Shown: positions 9,901-21,080 of the stretch, one piece after another
Layout: each line of letters starts with the position of its first letter
Numbering within the stretch: the first letter of the stretch is position 1
NCBI GenBank assembly: GCA_032358255.1
Contig: JAULBX010026830.1
Span: forward strand, 1-43,169
Reading direction: 5' to 3'
Source of the DNA: Heterotrichella gracilis
Taxonomy: Eukaryota > Sar > Xanthophyceae > Tribonematales > Xanthonemataceae
Length of the DNA: 43,169 bases
Program-made: the position numbers and the translations under genes
Notes under the pieces: generated by a model
The model's database searches: none
The model's input: the letters and a program-made list of their open reading frames with translations, nothing else
Told to the model about the DNA's origin: nothing

Positions 9901-12900
9901 TGCTGTCCACTTACTTAATGAACATAGATGAATTCCAGCAATACAAACCAGATCTGGGGCTTTGAATTGTGTTGTCCACTGGAGTAAACACTCATCATTT
10001 AAATGCTAGCAGAAATTTCAGCAGGATGATATACAAGCGTCTTGCGCGGTATTTGCAGCATGCTGGTTCACTATGGGTCGCGGTTGTCTGGCAGTCACTG
10101 TTGCAAAAGTACAAAGTATGTTGAGGTGCAGATACTGTGTTTCATTGAGTCATACTATAGCAAGCGTCACATAGATATGACAATCTTTTTCAAATAATAG
10201 ACCCTTTTGATGACGGGAATATACACATAAGCTGAGAAAACCGGGGCTGTTGTTGTGAATTGCTTGCTGCTCAAGCACCCCATGCCTGCAGTTGGCAACA
10301 TGGCAAAGCAGCTTGAAGCTTGCAAGACTTGGCTGCTGGGCACGGTGGACCAATTCTATCGGCTGGGGCAGCAGGCAGTCGGGCTGCTCAAAGGTGCGGG
10401 ATTGCATGCCTGGTGGACTAGTATGGCATCAGCATCCCCAAAACGTCATGTATTTGGGAAACACGAAGTATTGGCGTGAGTACATATTCATGTGCGCGTG
10501 GCATGCAACGTATGTTTGCAATGTAGCCTGCTCAAGAAATGCCAAGGCGTGTGCACCTTGATACCCCTGGCGTAGGATCACGGACACATATGGTGTTTCA
10601 AGTTTTAACTTTACAAATTATAATTTTCTACTGGAATAGATATTTTGCTGACTGTGTTGCCTCTGCCATCCTCTCACGTCTCTGCAGGGTTGCCAGGCCT
10701 ACAATGGCTTGCTGCACCAATGGCGGCGATTGGTGGCCTGCTAAGAATTTTGGTCCCTGGGACAACGCTGAATCTGCATGACGTCATTAGAAGGGCCCAC
10801 CAAGCGCTGCTGTCACCTATCCATATTGCAATCCAAAGCGCTGTGAGTGAGATCACTAGGATCGTGGAAGTCCAGACCAGCCTGATGCTGCCATTTGTGA
10901 AGCAGCCGGCCTTGCAAAACCTGAGCCAGGCGCGGCTAGACTTCGAGAAGCATGGCGATAGAGACGGCAGAGCAACACTCCTCATTGGCAGGCAGCAAGA
11001 GTTTGTCGCAGGTGTCAAACTTCAAAACAGGGCGACGGTTAGCGGCTTGTTGGCTGATGGTCTGGCAAGTTGCAACCACTCGCTTGTGAAGGAGAGGTAC
11101 GTCAATGCATGGCGCCTGCGCATGCACATGCACATGCACATTGCTTGCCGTTGAGCCACATCAGCAGGGTGGAGGTTAGTTGGGAATGTTGCTAGCCTGT
11201 ATCACCGCCCTGATGGCTGCCACTTCAACAGTGCAAAGTGATCTTCAGTGCTCACTTCCTAGGGTCTACTTCAATCCTTATAGGTCGTTCAGCCCATTTT
11301 GCTGCTCACAAACCCCTAGGGTCTGCCTCAGTCCTTTTCACCCCTCAGTAAACAAGTTGCAGCGTTTTCTTTTGGTGGGTCCTGGGAACCCAGGTCGATA
11401 AACTGTGTAACTGAGGGTTAGTGTGAGTGATATACGCTTACCAGTAGCGTGTATCGTCTGCTTGGTAGATTGTCGTGCAGACGGTAATGTACAAAAGAAT
11501 GCCAATTACTAATGTACGCTTCGAGTGGCTCGCTTTTACATTCTCCTTCTGACTGCACAATGGTAATGTTACTCCCCTTGGTCCCATGACGAACTCCATT
11601 ATCTTGATATATGCATGCTGAATGCAGAGGGTGCTGACAACTATCTTCAAGGCAATTTCTTTAGTTTAGACGTTTCAGCTTAGACGTTGCAATCATAGAA
11701 ATTGTTGCAGCTGTTTTGTATTAACAACATCCATAAATAGTAAATTTGAATTTGAATGAAACAAAACAATAAAATAAAATGAAAGAGTGAAAAATAAAAG
11801 CAGGGGCTTGGCAAAGATGCCATTCCATACGTCGCCCACTGAAAATCGCATTGCATGTGATGGGTAAAAGGTACTGTACTGAAGGGTTTTGCTGGTAGGT
11901 AATCCTGAAGGCATCCCCAGGTTATCAAACAAATTGCTCGGGATTGCAGGCTAGGTTGGTTGACAGAAGCTGCTCTTGCCATCAACCGGGAGGGGCGATT
12001 TGGTTTGGCAAATAAGGCAAAGCGGCAGCTGCACACCATGATGGCCAGGGAGCTCACGGCGCTGCCCCAACGCTTCACAATGCTTGGTTTCCTGCTGGCA
12101 GACCGCGACATGACGGGGGGCAAGGTGTGCAAGTGGCTGGAGCTGCTGCTGGAGCCAAGCGGCAATGCGGCGCCAGGCTCGCCCGCTGCCACACTGGCTG
12201 CTGTGCGTTTGTACCTGTGTGACCAGTTGGATATGGAAGCTGGAATGGAGGAAATGGGCTTGGAGATAAAAGTGCGCATGGATTTCTCAAATGTCATGCT
12301 GGAGCAGGGCTGGCTGTCAGAGAGCGACCGCGCGTGGCTGCTGTTGCACGCCAATGCGTTTCAGAGGCTGGTGGATCTCAACATGGGGGCAGTGAGAGAT
12401 AGCTTGGCTGCTCTTGTGCATGCCTGGTCAACACCAGAGCTTCTAGGCGTGATGCATCCGGCCATGGCATTCAGAGAATCTGCGGTGCGTGTGCTTGCAT
12501 GTGCATGCACGTGCATGCGTGTCTGACGCAAATGGCATGGGTGATTGACGCAAGCCCTTCTAAGCTTAAATTGGAATAGGACCAGGGGTCTGTACAAAAA
12601 AAAGTAAATGACCCTATGCCAACGTTTTCCTAACTTGACCTGTGGACATCCACCCACCCCCCATACCTTCACAGAATGGGAGAAACAGGGTGGCAAAATG
12701 ACTTGTGCGCAATCTTGAATCCAACCGAACAGTTGATGGTCGCAGAAAGTTTGTAAAATGGAAGTTACAAACACATTAACATATTTCCAGTATGGTTCAT
12801 TATAATTATAAGATTTTAATCATATCTATATTTACTCTTTAGATAGTCTATAAATTATATAATCAATGATATAATCATGAAGTACCCATGCATGCATATG

Positions 12901-14559
12901 CTGCACCAACGATATGCCCTTTGGACGACGAGTGGACAGGACAGTGGACGAGTACAACCATTTCATTAGGTGTTAAACAAGGTCTTTACACCTGCAGTTG
13001 CATATGGCATTGCCCAAGCTGATCAAACAACTCCTTAAAAAAAGTTATGAGCTTTTTGTTTTTCCCGCCCAACTTTTTAAAGGGCCCTCAGACACCCACC
13101 CACCCCCTCCTAAAAGTAAAGTGTCAACTTTTATTTCCTTGGTACAGCAGGTCCTTAGGGATGAACCCTGTCCATTTCTGCGCTAAACACCAGCCACTCC
13201 GGCATAGGGGTTAAAAAGTTATTCAACTACAGACCCCTGATAGGACATGTGAAACATGAAAACCCCCCATCAATTCACCACGTCAACATGGCAATCCCTT
13301 CAAGTGCCTTCCTTCAGGAATCCCTTTCCACCACTTGTGTTGGTGGGCTCACATGTACTTTTAACACGGTAAATAGCGAATTTACCAGACAGAGAGTATC
13401 TGCTGATTAATGATCTCAAAACTGCTTTTTGTCGCAGGTGAATCTCGACATCGCAATTCTCCAACGCGCTCATCAGGCGCTCTGCCTTGTAGCAAATTAT
13501 GCAGGACATTACACGGACGGCAGTTACGCAATTGCCGCAGCCACGATATGTCATCTTCTGGATTGCGGTGTAGGTGACCCCGCGCTACGCTTAGCTTTGC
13601 AATCCCTCCAGCTTGCCAACATCAGCTCCACGGCCAAGGCATATTTGGCGACACACCAGGAAGGCAGGGTCCTCAAAAGGCTAGTGGAGCTTGCGGCAGA
13701 TGGCGTCAACACCCTTATTGCTCAGGAGGCGCTTGCAAGCCTGAGCAGCCTGGTGTGCGCGCAGCCGCAGGGCCAAGCTCAGCTCAGCAACATCCTGGTT
13801 GCGCTGATACGGGACATTGATCAGCCAACAGGGGGTGCACTTGCAGTATCACAGATCAGGGCAATCGCCAATGTTGAGGATGTTGCGGTCTTTCAGACCC
13901 TGAACAATGAAGCACGGCACTTCAATGCTTTCAACTTATGGTGGCATCCAGATGAGTATCCTAACAGCACTCTGAGCGTGCACCAAAAGCTGGTTGGAGG
14001 GATTCTGGACCACGCTCGCAGCAGAGCATACAAGGCCCCGTATTGCTTGCCCTTCAGGATCGTGTACCTCATACTACGCGCGCCATTTTCCTATGGCCCT
14101 TATCCGTTGGACCTGGCAGACTGCATGACTAACAACCAGCAGGTGTGTACAATGGTGGTTCAAACTCGTGGCGGGGTGGAAGCGGTCGTCAGTGGCTTTG
14201 TGAACATTCCTTCCAACCGCTTGACATCGGATTTTAGGTGGCAGTCGGAGTATCGTCAACTCGCTGTTGCTCATCTTGCATGGAGCGATGACGGGCTGCC
14301 TGCCCTTCATGAGTATATGAGGAGTGACGGTGGAGAGCTGGCAAGGCAAATCTGCCGCTATGCTTTGTACACCACTGCACATCGCCAGCAGACAGCGATA
14401 CGCATGTTGTTCAACCTTGCAAGAGACAGGCGCGTGGGAGCGCTTATGGCAGAGCAAGCTGGAGATATGCTCAGCCAGGTACTGGAGTTGACCATCGATG
14501 ACACATTGCTGCCCACCCTGCGTCAGCGGGTGAGGGATGCAACAAGGGCTGCTGGCTAA
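6960..14559 (+). CDS. Class 3 lipase with helical (armadillo-like) C-terminal region, B1 (9 exons, 1080 aa)
   Basis: Exons: 6960-7485, 7945-8052, 8415-8493, 9022-9143, 9632-9871, 10292-10393, 10688-11096, 11950-12484, 13438-14559. They total 3243 nt and all phases match. Lipase signature in order: RYAIWRHGER..MLAFMGSVTTEDWL (91-115, strand and oxyanion region), HVTGHSLGGGLAQ with nucleophile Ser178, FGSP (211-214), APLDLVPRLLG with likely catalytic Asp249, YFPIGSYHLLVGG (287-299) and KHHIASTYMQHI with likely His339 or His340. This order is that of the fungal-lipase-like (Lipase_3) acylglycerol hydrolases. Residues from about 390 to the end are Leu/Ala-rich amphipathic helices, e.g. VELAADGVNTLIAQEALASLSS, resembling armadillo repeats and probably a binding scaffold (inference). 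No signal peptide or clear membrane segment is seen, so it is probably cytosolic. The start has an in-frame stop just upstream. Substrate unknown; phospholipid or acylglycerol hydrolysis is expected of the family. Confidence 0.85.
12583..13239. mobile_element. Non-autonomous hAT-like element in B1 intron 8
   Basis: The 657-bp element has perfect 12-bp terminal inverted repeats, CAGGGGTCTGTA at 12583-12594 and TACAGACCCCTG at 13228-13239. It is flanked by a 7-bp direct repeat ATAGGAC (12576-12582 and 13240-13246); T versus A just outside makes 7 or 8 bp possible. CAGGG ends with a 7-8 bp target duplication fit the hAT superfamily. No transposase frame is visible, so it is a MITE-like element. 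A related copy lies inverted at 23882-24591. It sits wholly in an intron. Confidence 0.85.
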
Positions 14560-16149
14560 GGGGCATGTTGGCTCTCATTGTAATAGTGGATGTTTGCAGA
14601 CCCGTAGTGGTATATTGCACAGCGCCCTTTCTAGCTACTCTTCGCAGCCTCAGCCTGTTGCCAATCATGCTAGGTAGGTTGCCCCAGCCTGCAATGTATT
14701 TGGCTGTAGGACACGTGGTAGACCCCATCCCCGGCTTGCCCATATTTGTGTGTAGTAAGCAATTAATTTAGGGGCCCTATGCATTGTTGACTTGGGATTT
14801 AGATATGGACATCGACTCGCAGTCAACCTTGTAAGAGACAATTGGCCATTGTGTGAAGTGTTGTCGTGCAGTGCATGTGTGACAGTACCATGCATGCCTT
14901 GGTATAGCTCATGCTGACGCTGTAAAGAGTACATTGCGTGACTGAACATAGATTGTGACGCTCATGATTGTGACGCTAGATTAGTATGATTAGTCAGGTA
15001 ATGGTAGTGACATGAGTTGTAATATTAGTATTCAGTCAGTGCTGAGTGTTTGCCAGTGCTTAGTCCCTGAACCTGTCCATGCTGAGCCCGTGAACTCCGT
15101 CTTTGTGCCTCCCCTCTCTTTCTTTCTTTCTGAGGCTCTGGACTTGTCTATGCTCAGTGCTTGTCCAGCATGATTCCCTGTCCCAGTACTTGCAGGCTGG
15201 GAATGTGCTAAGACCAGGCCAAGTGCTAAATGTTGTGTTGTCAAAGCAAGGCTATAAGATAAGAAAGAAAAGAAAACAGACGCCAACGGCGTACATTAGG
15301 CGGCATAGCAGCTACGCATAGCCTCCATAAAAAAAATCAATCCGGAAACCCAGCACGAGAGGGGGAAAAGGTAGTGGTGGATGGAGGGGTGGGCGCGGAG
15401 GGAGCAAGAGAAGGTCTGTGGGGGGGAATAGGAGGGCCGTGGGGAGTGGAAAAAGCAGGGCGGAGTGGGACTAATGGAGATCGCAAAATATAGGAGGGGG
15501 TAGTACTAGAAGGAATAGGTGAAACGGCAGAAGAGAGGGGAGCGTGGGGAGGAGAGTGGGGAAAATAAATAGCACTGCCGCTATTGTGATGGCCAGTATT
15601 GTTATTGCCTTTGTGTGTGTTGTAGTTGTTGTAGTAAGGCCTTTCTCTGTGATCGCGAGCATTGGCTGTTGTTTTGTAATGTGTAGATATAAAACTATCC
15701 ATGTGTCTTTGTGTCTGCGCATGGAGGGTTATGCTCTGGGCCCTCCCATGACTTGCCGCAGGTGCCGTGACTGTGAGTGGCTCTACCAGCAGTGTGCCCG
15801 TATTCAGCTGTGTTGCGGCGCGGCTTTTATGTGCGGGCACGCCCGGTGGGCCTGCTTGTTGTGGTGATGTGACACATGCAGCATGCTTTCAAAGCAAAAG
15901 TCGCCAAATGCTCGGTGGGCGTTGTCATATTCTGGTTTTTTTGCTACTTTTGTTGGTTTGATATTACTGGTCAAGATTGTGCTCGTGAGCACGCTTAAGC
16001 TGAAGTCATGCATTAATGATATTTTGCCGCAAGTTCCGCTAGGCACCATGTAGTACATTTTTGGCTATCCATGTAGTGTGACAGGACAGCGCATGTCATG
16101 CATGTAGTACTGCATTGTAGTACTACAGCTTGCAAATGCAAGGGCCCTG
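14560..16149. other. Spacer between B1 and A2
   Basis: No gene was recognised. A strongly purine-rich, G-rich tract covers about 15340-15560 on this strand. Open frames crossing it on both strands are explained by the biased composition. The last 200 bp lead into the conserved A2 promoter block. Confidence 0.4.
14579..14583 (+). terminator. Candidate TGTAA poly(A) signal of B1
   Basis: TGTAA occurs 20 bp after the B1 stop codon. TGTAA is the common green-algal poly(A) signal. The equivalent site after B2 is changed to TGTGA. The closeness to the stop would give a very short 3' UTR, and further TGTAA motifs occur near 14829, 14921 and 15017, so the true site is uncertain. Confidence 0.35.
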
Positions 16150-16340
16150 CCACCATCTGCAAGCGTCCACACACACATACACCAGCATATTCCACCGGGC
16201 GGGGTCCCCAAAGACTGCAACTTGCACCCCGCCACGCCAGCACCAGGGCCTCCACTTAAAGAATCACCCTAGGGTATAGTACTACTGCTGAGCTTTTTTG
16301 AGGGATTAGTGTGGTCAACATTTCCATTCCCCCTGTCACC
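16150..16340 (+). promoter_or_regulatory. Conserved 5' flank of silk-like gene A2
   Basis: This is the counterpart of 1123-1294. It keeps the TCTGCAAGCGTCCAC block and TCACCCTAGGGT, with the second block 77 bp before the ATG (69 bp in A1). It suggests that A2 may still be transcribed even though its first exon is damaged. Confidence 0.45.
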
Positions 16341-16581
16341 ATGGCGCTCGCCAAACTCACCATCCTATGCCTGCTCATGCTGACGCTGCTGGCTTCAGCG
16401 CATGGCCACACAGTGGTGTTTGGCAGGAAGCTGCGCCAGGGATCATCAGCCAGAGCTCCCACTGGGAGTCTGAGGCCAGCCTGAGGCCGCTAAGCGGCTC
16501 CTCCAAGGGCGACAGCGCCTCAGTTGTAGCAATTGCCCGGGTATTGACACCTTGTAAGGACCTTGTTCTTATTTACGTATT

Positions 16582-16958
16582 TCAGCAGAAATCTTGAAAC
16601 ATGTGAACGAGCTGACGACGATAGGCTTGGAGAGGTTGGGCTAAGTCTGGCTCTGAGCCCTCAAAAAGCCTTAATAACTCTCAATAAGGTTATATTATAT
16701 GCTCTGCTTTGAACGCTGCACTTCAGTAATTCTAGACCCTTTATGAGCCAGGTCACGTGGATTGTGCCGGGCTGTACCATGGCTGCTGTGCAGCTCCTGC
16801 ATGAAGGTTGTGGAGGCTTCAAGAGCCAGCTATCCCCTCTCGAGGTACTATTGAACCCTTCTTTAGGGTTATTGTAATTAAATGGAACTCATGTTACATT
16901 CCTCCCCTTTTCCCAACATGCCTGTCCTTGAGCATTGAGGGATAATTGTGTTGCAGGT
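16582..16958 (+). repeat. Dispersed repeat, copy 1
   Basis: About 375 bp are similar to 26671-26997 in B2. Shared blocks include TAGGCTTGGAGAGGTTGGGC, CAGGTCACGTGGAT and CATGGCTGCTGTGCAGCTCC. This copy has an extra 50 bp near 16657-16707. No clear terminal repeats or coding capacity were found. Occurrence in two unrelated genes (A2 5' region, B2 intron 7) suggests a mobile element remnant. Confidence 0.75.
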
Positions 16959-17182
16959 TGCTGGCGACTGCTTGTACTCAAGTGAGACCCCAGGGTCAGA
17001 GAGTCTTTAGGCACCGCATGACCCCATTTGCTCCTCTTGCAGGCCCTTGCAGCGGCATGTGCCCAGGGCGATGCTGTGGCTCAGGCAACAGCTCAGGCCC
17101 TGGCTAGCTTTGCTTCTGGACCCCAGCAATGCCAGACTGTGCAGAACACCGTGGCAGGTAGGTGGTGACAGGGCACAGCCCT

Positions 17183-17213
17183 AGACCCTAAACCCTAGAC
17201 CCTAAACCCTAGA
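17183..17213. repeat. Telomere-like CCCTAAA block in A2 intron 5
   Basis: Three to four degenerate copies of CCCTAAACCCTAGA lie just after the exon 5 donor. The same kind of block follows the equivalent donor in A1 (near 3186) and in D3 (42737-42765), so it moved with the duplicated segment and was not gained independently. Confidence 0.6.
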
Positions 17214-17307
17214 CATCGTGCCGGGAGAGCAACGGCTGTCCTAGAGTGTCCTGATTGACATGCTTGAGCAAGACTGGCTGCTAATGTGCCCTGAATACAC
17301 TAACCTC

Positions 17308-17348
17308 AGGACCTCAGCAGGGCCAGACCGTGCAGAACATCGTGGCAG
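17308..17348 (+). pseudogene. Exon fossil: 3' half of exon 5 in A2
   Basis: The sequence encoding GPQQCQTVQNTVAG is repeated here with changes and again followed by GTAGGTGGTGACAGGGCAC, as after the real exon 5 at 17157. It has a donor and an upstream AG, but only the end of the exon. It lies 191 bp after the real exon end. Confidence 0.65.
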
Positions 17349-18612
17349 GTAGGTGGTGACAGGGCACACCCCTAGACCCTAAACCCTAGTAATAAAACCC
17401 TACTAATGGCGCCAGGTGAGCAATGACCCGGCGCGGCGCTGGTTGTCGTGACTAGCATGCTTGTGCAAGGCTGGACGCTGACCTGGCTATACTACCGAGA
17501 TGCATGCAACCAAAAACCCTAGAAGCTAAACTTGCCATCCCCATTCTTACAGCTGCCCAGGCTCTAGCCACCGCCCAATCCCAGGGAGGCAACTCCCAGG
17601 CTAGCGCAAGCGCAATTGCCACAGCCACAGCAGACGCCCTTCAGAAATGCTTCCCAACGCAGGGGGGCCAGAGCACCGCAATCGCGCAGGCGACATCACA
17701 GGTATCCTTGCAGGGGGGGAGCGCGTTTGCTAACTCCAACTCACAGGTGGGTCCTGGGCGAGTTTAGGGTTTAGGATTAGGTTTATAGTTTAGGATTTAG
17801 GGCTTAGTGTTTAAGGTTTGGGAGCCACGTCACAGGCGTCCTCGCTGGGGGGGAGCTGTAATGAGGCATTGCTTTGGATCCTGCCTTGCACTGGCATGAT
17901 TGGGGATGTGCAGTACTGGTGCTATGGCGTGCAGCCCATGTGTGGGGTGTGGGGTATGGCTGACCTGGTCAGCGCAGCAGCCAGTAATGCACCTCCATAT
18001 CGAAACTCAACGCTGATCCTCCTCATGCCTTTCTCCCAGGCCACCACCACCGGCAGCGGTAGCGCGCAGGCCACCTCCATCGCCAACGCAGTGTCCAGTG
18101 GGGGCCAGGCGGCATCCAATGCAGTGAGCCAGGCTCTGGCACAGGGAGGCGGTAGCGCACAGGCTGTGTCCAACGCCTTTGCACAGACATTTGGACGTGA
18201 GTGGGAGGCGCTACCACCCCTGATAACGCTCATTTGTTCCTAAATCCTGACTGCCGCCATCTGAATAATTGATGGCGAGCAATTTTTTAAGTATATTGCG
18301 CAGTTGTTGCCATCGCAGTAATTTTGCTGCGCCGCATTATTAAATTACTTGTTAATTATTTGATTTTACAGGTCAGACGGCCACCAATTGCATGGTGCCA
18401 CATGCATTGTTGTTGCATCTGTCTTGTGAATAAGCAGTTGCCATGGTAATATCTGTCAATGTTTTGTAGGCTCATTCTGCCAGAGTTGGTCGCATCATAG
18501 CATTCAAAATGCGCATGTCAATCATTATTTAAACATCGTCAATTGAGTGTATATACCCTCAATTATATAATTGAAGTTTAAAGCACCCACACCCTTGCCC
18601 CCACTCATGCAG

Positions 18613-18665
18613 AGGGCTTCTCCAGCGCCAGCCTCTGTCCAGGCCGCCAATTGTATGGTTCCACA
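18613..18665 (+). pseudogene. Exon fossil: truncated copy 1 of A2 exon 8
   Basis: After ATGCAG this short stretch matches the first 45-50 bp of exon 8 with a deletion, then breaks off at a sequence resembling 4163-4190 and 18380-18410. It corresponds to the A1 fossil at 4400, so the duplication predates the split of A1 and A2. Confidence 0.65.
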
Positions 18666-18830
18666 TGCATTTATGTGCAATTTTCATGTCAATAAGCAGC
18701 AGCCACGGGGAAATTTTGCAGCCAAAATATGGTTGTACTGTAGCACAATCATTATTTAAAGCGTTTGCATGCAGATTCATTCATTGGTAGTAAAATTCAG
18801 CTTCCAAAAAAACATTCCCCACCCATGCAG

Positions 18831-18930
18831 AGGGCTTTTCCAGCGCCAGTGCATCCGCCCAGGCCGCCTCCGATGGTGGCCAGGCTGCCGCTACCTCAGA
18901 CGCACTGGCAGCCAGAATATAGTAGTACCA
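18831..18930 (+). pseudogene. Exon fossil: truncated copy 2 of A2 exon 8
   Basis: It begins after CATGCAG with QGFSSASASAQAASDGGQAA and ends in a TAG-containing tail like the A1 fossil at 4597. It lies 194 bp before the real exon 8 at 19025, close to the 195 bp seen in A1. Confidence 0.7.
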
Positions 18931-19785
18931 CAGCATGCTTACCACATTTTTTATCATGTGCTTGCTGATTCATTCATTACTATTTTAATTGAGCTTTAAA
19001 ACATCCCTTTCCCCACCCGTGCAGAGGGCTTCTCCAGCGCCAGCGCATCCGCCCAGGCCGCCGCCAATGGGGGCCAGGCCGCAGCCACCTCATTTGCACA
19101 GACCCTGACACAGAGCCTGGGGGTGGGCGCTCCCGCCAACCTGAACGCCGCAGCCACCGCCTACGCCGCAGGCATTGCACAGGGCGGGGCGGTTGCCCAG
19201 GCTGCAAGCCAGGCCCTGGCGTCTGCTGCGCCCCAGATCGGATGCAACGCCCTCACCCAAGTGATTACCCGTACGTGATTTGCACTGTGGTTTCAAGGGA
19301 ATGGGCACGAGTAGCACGAGTGCTTACCATTTTGTTATGACTTTTAATGGCACGCAGTCGTTGCACTGGCTGCTCCAAGTTTTAGGATCTTGGTCCCACC
19401 AGCGACGTGTGATTATAACTGCAGATGCCGCGGTGTTGTGGTTGAATTACAATACTGCTCCACTGCTGCATAGTTCCTGATGCCAGTGCTCAATCACCTG
19501 CACCAATCGTATCAATTGATTTAAAGCCTCTTCAACAAGCCTATAAAATACTTCAATCCAATCTTATCGTCGTCACACACTTATCACACACAAGGAGCTT
19601 ACCACATTTTGCATGTGTCTGCAGAAGCCCAGGCACTGGCCTTTGCCCAGGGCAACGGGGGTGCGGCAAGCGCCCTCGCCCAAGCCAGCGCCAGCGCACT
19701 CAGCAACTGCTTCCAGCCCATGTCAGGGGGCAACTCCATCGCCAGCGCCAATGCGCTGGCCCAGGCTGGGACAAGCGGGCGTTAA

Positions 19786-20309
19786 GTATGTGTACAGCAG
19801 TTCCCAGGCGCAAGTTGTGGGGATTCCGGGCACAAGATTTTGGGCTGCTGTACAGGCGGGTGGCAGTTGTTTTATTGCAGGAGTCATGAGCCCAGCCACC
19901 AATTTTTGTGGCTCCAAACTGACTTCCTGCAAGGACTAGATTCTTGAGTACCTTGTCTGCAGTGCACTATACCACACACGGCGTGCTGAAGGGCTGTTGT
20001 GGTTTGTGTCAGGACAGGCAGCCTTTTGTGCTTGTGATTTATGTGGTGCTGCGAATTGCACAGACTGCCTGACCTGTTTCCTGGGTTGAACTTCTTGGCA
20101 ATTTATTATCCTTGAGTTGCGATGCCGTGATTGAACTGATCCAACCCTAAAACAGGTCTGACAGTCTACAGACATCGTGAACATGAGTAGGCTATCGATC
20201 TGCTTCAGCGGTGGATCTTTTGAGCTGATTTAAAGTAATATTATGTAATCATTGACTGATTGAAAAATGACTGCTGAGCAGCGGTAGTGACAGTTGTTTA
20301 GATGTCCAC
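19786..20309 (+). other. 3' flank of A2
   Basis: This matches the flank of A1 (5556-6125) with point changes and small indels. No gene was recognised. The match breaks at GTCCACAGTTTG, where the pyrimidine-rich insertion begins. Confidence 0.45.
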
Positions 20310-21080
20310 AGTTTGGACAAAATACCAGTGACACCTCTATCCCTTTCTACTGCTCTTTCTATATGTCTTTCTATACCATTACCCTATTGCTTTCTGCATG
20401 TCTTCCATCCCTTTCACCCCCCACACCCTAGGGTCTCTTTCACCCATTTCTCGCCTTTCAATTCCTTCCTTCCCTTTCACCCCCCACCCCCTAGGGTCCC
20501 TTTCACCCCTTTCACTCCTTTCTCGCATTTCAATCCCTTCCTTCCCTTTCACCCCCCACACCCTAGGGTCCCTTTCACCCCTTTCACTCCTTTCTCGCCT
20601 TTCAATTCCGTCCACCCCTTTCACCCCCCACACCCTAGGGTCCCTTTCACCCCTTTCTCGCCTTTCAACTCCTTTCATCTCTTTCACTCTCCACACCCTA
20701 GGGTCCCTTTCACTCCTTTCACCCCTTTCTCGCCTTTCAACTCCTTCCATCCGTAGGGCCTAGGTGGTGGGGAGTGAAAGGGTTGAAAATAAAAGACTAA
20801 TCTTTCTTGCAGTTACATGCCCTTTCCCTTTCTAGGAAGTGTCTGGATTTTTTGAAAAGGAAATACAGCCTAGAAATGACAGTTCTTTCTAGTCTTTTTA
20901 GTCTTTTCCCTTTCTAGAAATAGCCCTACTTTCACAAAGATATGAAAGGACCCCTGCCTTTCTAGTATTTCTCTTTCTAGGGAAGATGGTTCACTTTCTG
21001 TTGCTATGGTTCTAGTGTATTCCTATTCCCTTTCACTCCCTTTCTGGAAAGGGTATACCCTTCCACTGGTACTTTGTGGC
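20310..21080 (+). repeat. Pyrimidine-rich insertion with minisatellite in the A2 3' flank
   Basis: About 770 bp are absent from the equivalent A1 flank. From about 20406 to 20752 a unit of 65-75 bp repeats about five times, each with a C-rich run, ACCCTAGGGTCCCTTTCACC and TTTCTCGCCTTTCAA. The remainder is rich in CCTTTCTAG motifs. Long open frames here on both strands (Pro/Phe/Ser-rich, or Glu/Arg-rich on the other strand) result from the repeat and I do not call them genes. Confidence 0.75.

Larger units (their letters stand above)
16341..19785 (+). pseudogene. Damaged copy of the silk-like gene (A2)
   Basis: Exon 1 (ATG 16341) has the signal peptide and GRKLRQGSS, then a small indel relative to A1 shifts the frame and gives a TGA within about 20 codons. 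Counterparts of A1 exons 2, 3 and 4 are missing and a dispersed repeat (16582-16958) lies in their place. The rest is well kept, with the same lengths and phases as A1: exon 5 17043-17157 (115 nt), exon 6 17553-17746 (194 nt), exon 7 18040-18196 (157 nt), exon 8 19025-19270 (246 nt) and exon 9 19625-19785 (161 nt, ending TSGR). Both conserved Cys pairs are present. The intact 3' half next to a broken 5' end suggests recent decay, use of another start, or service as a gene-conversion donor. Calling it a pseudogene assumes the exon 1 sequence is correct. Confidence 0.7.

Noticed and set aside
11680..12354. 224-aa open frame on the minus strand
   Set aside because: It is antisense to B1 exon 8, whose sense frame is conserved in B2; the antisense frame has no conserved features.
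15337..15840. 167-aa minus-strand open frame rich in Pro and Ser
   Set aside because: It follows from a purine-rich tract; codon pattern and composition are those of simple sequence.
20313..20763. Long open frames on both strands (Pro/Phe/Ser-rich and Glu/Arg-rich)
   Set aside because: They are created by the CCTTTCACCCC tandem repeat, occur in several frames, and are absent from the equivalent A1 flank.
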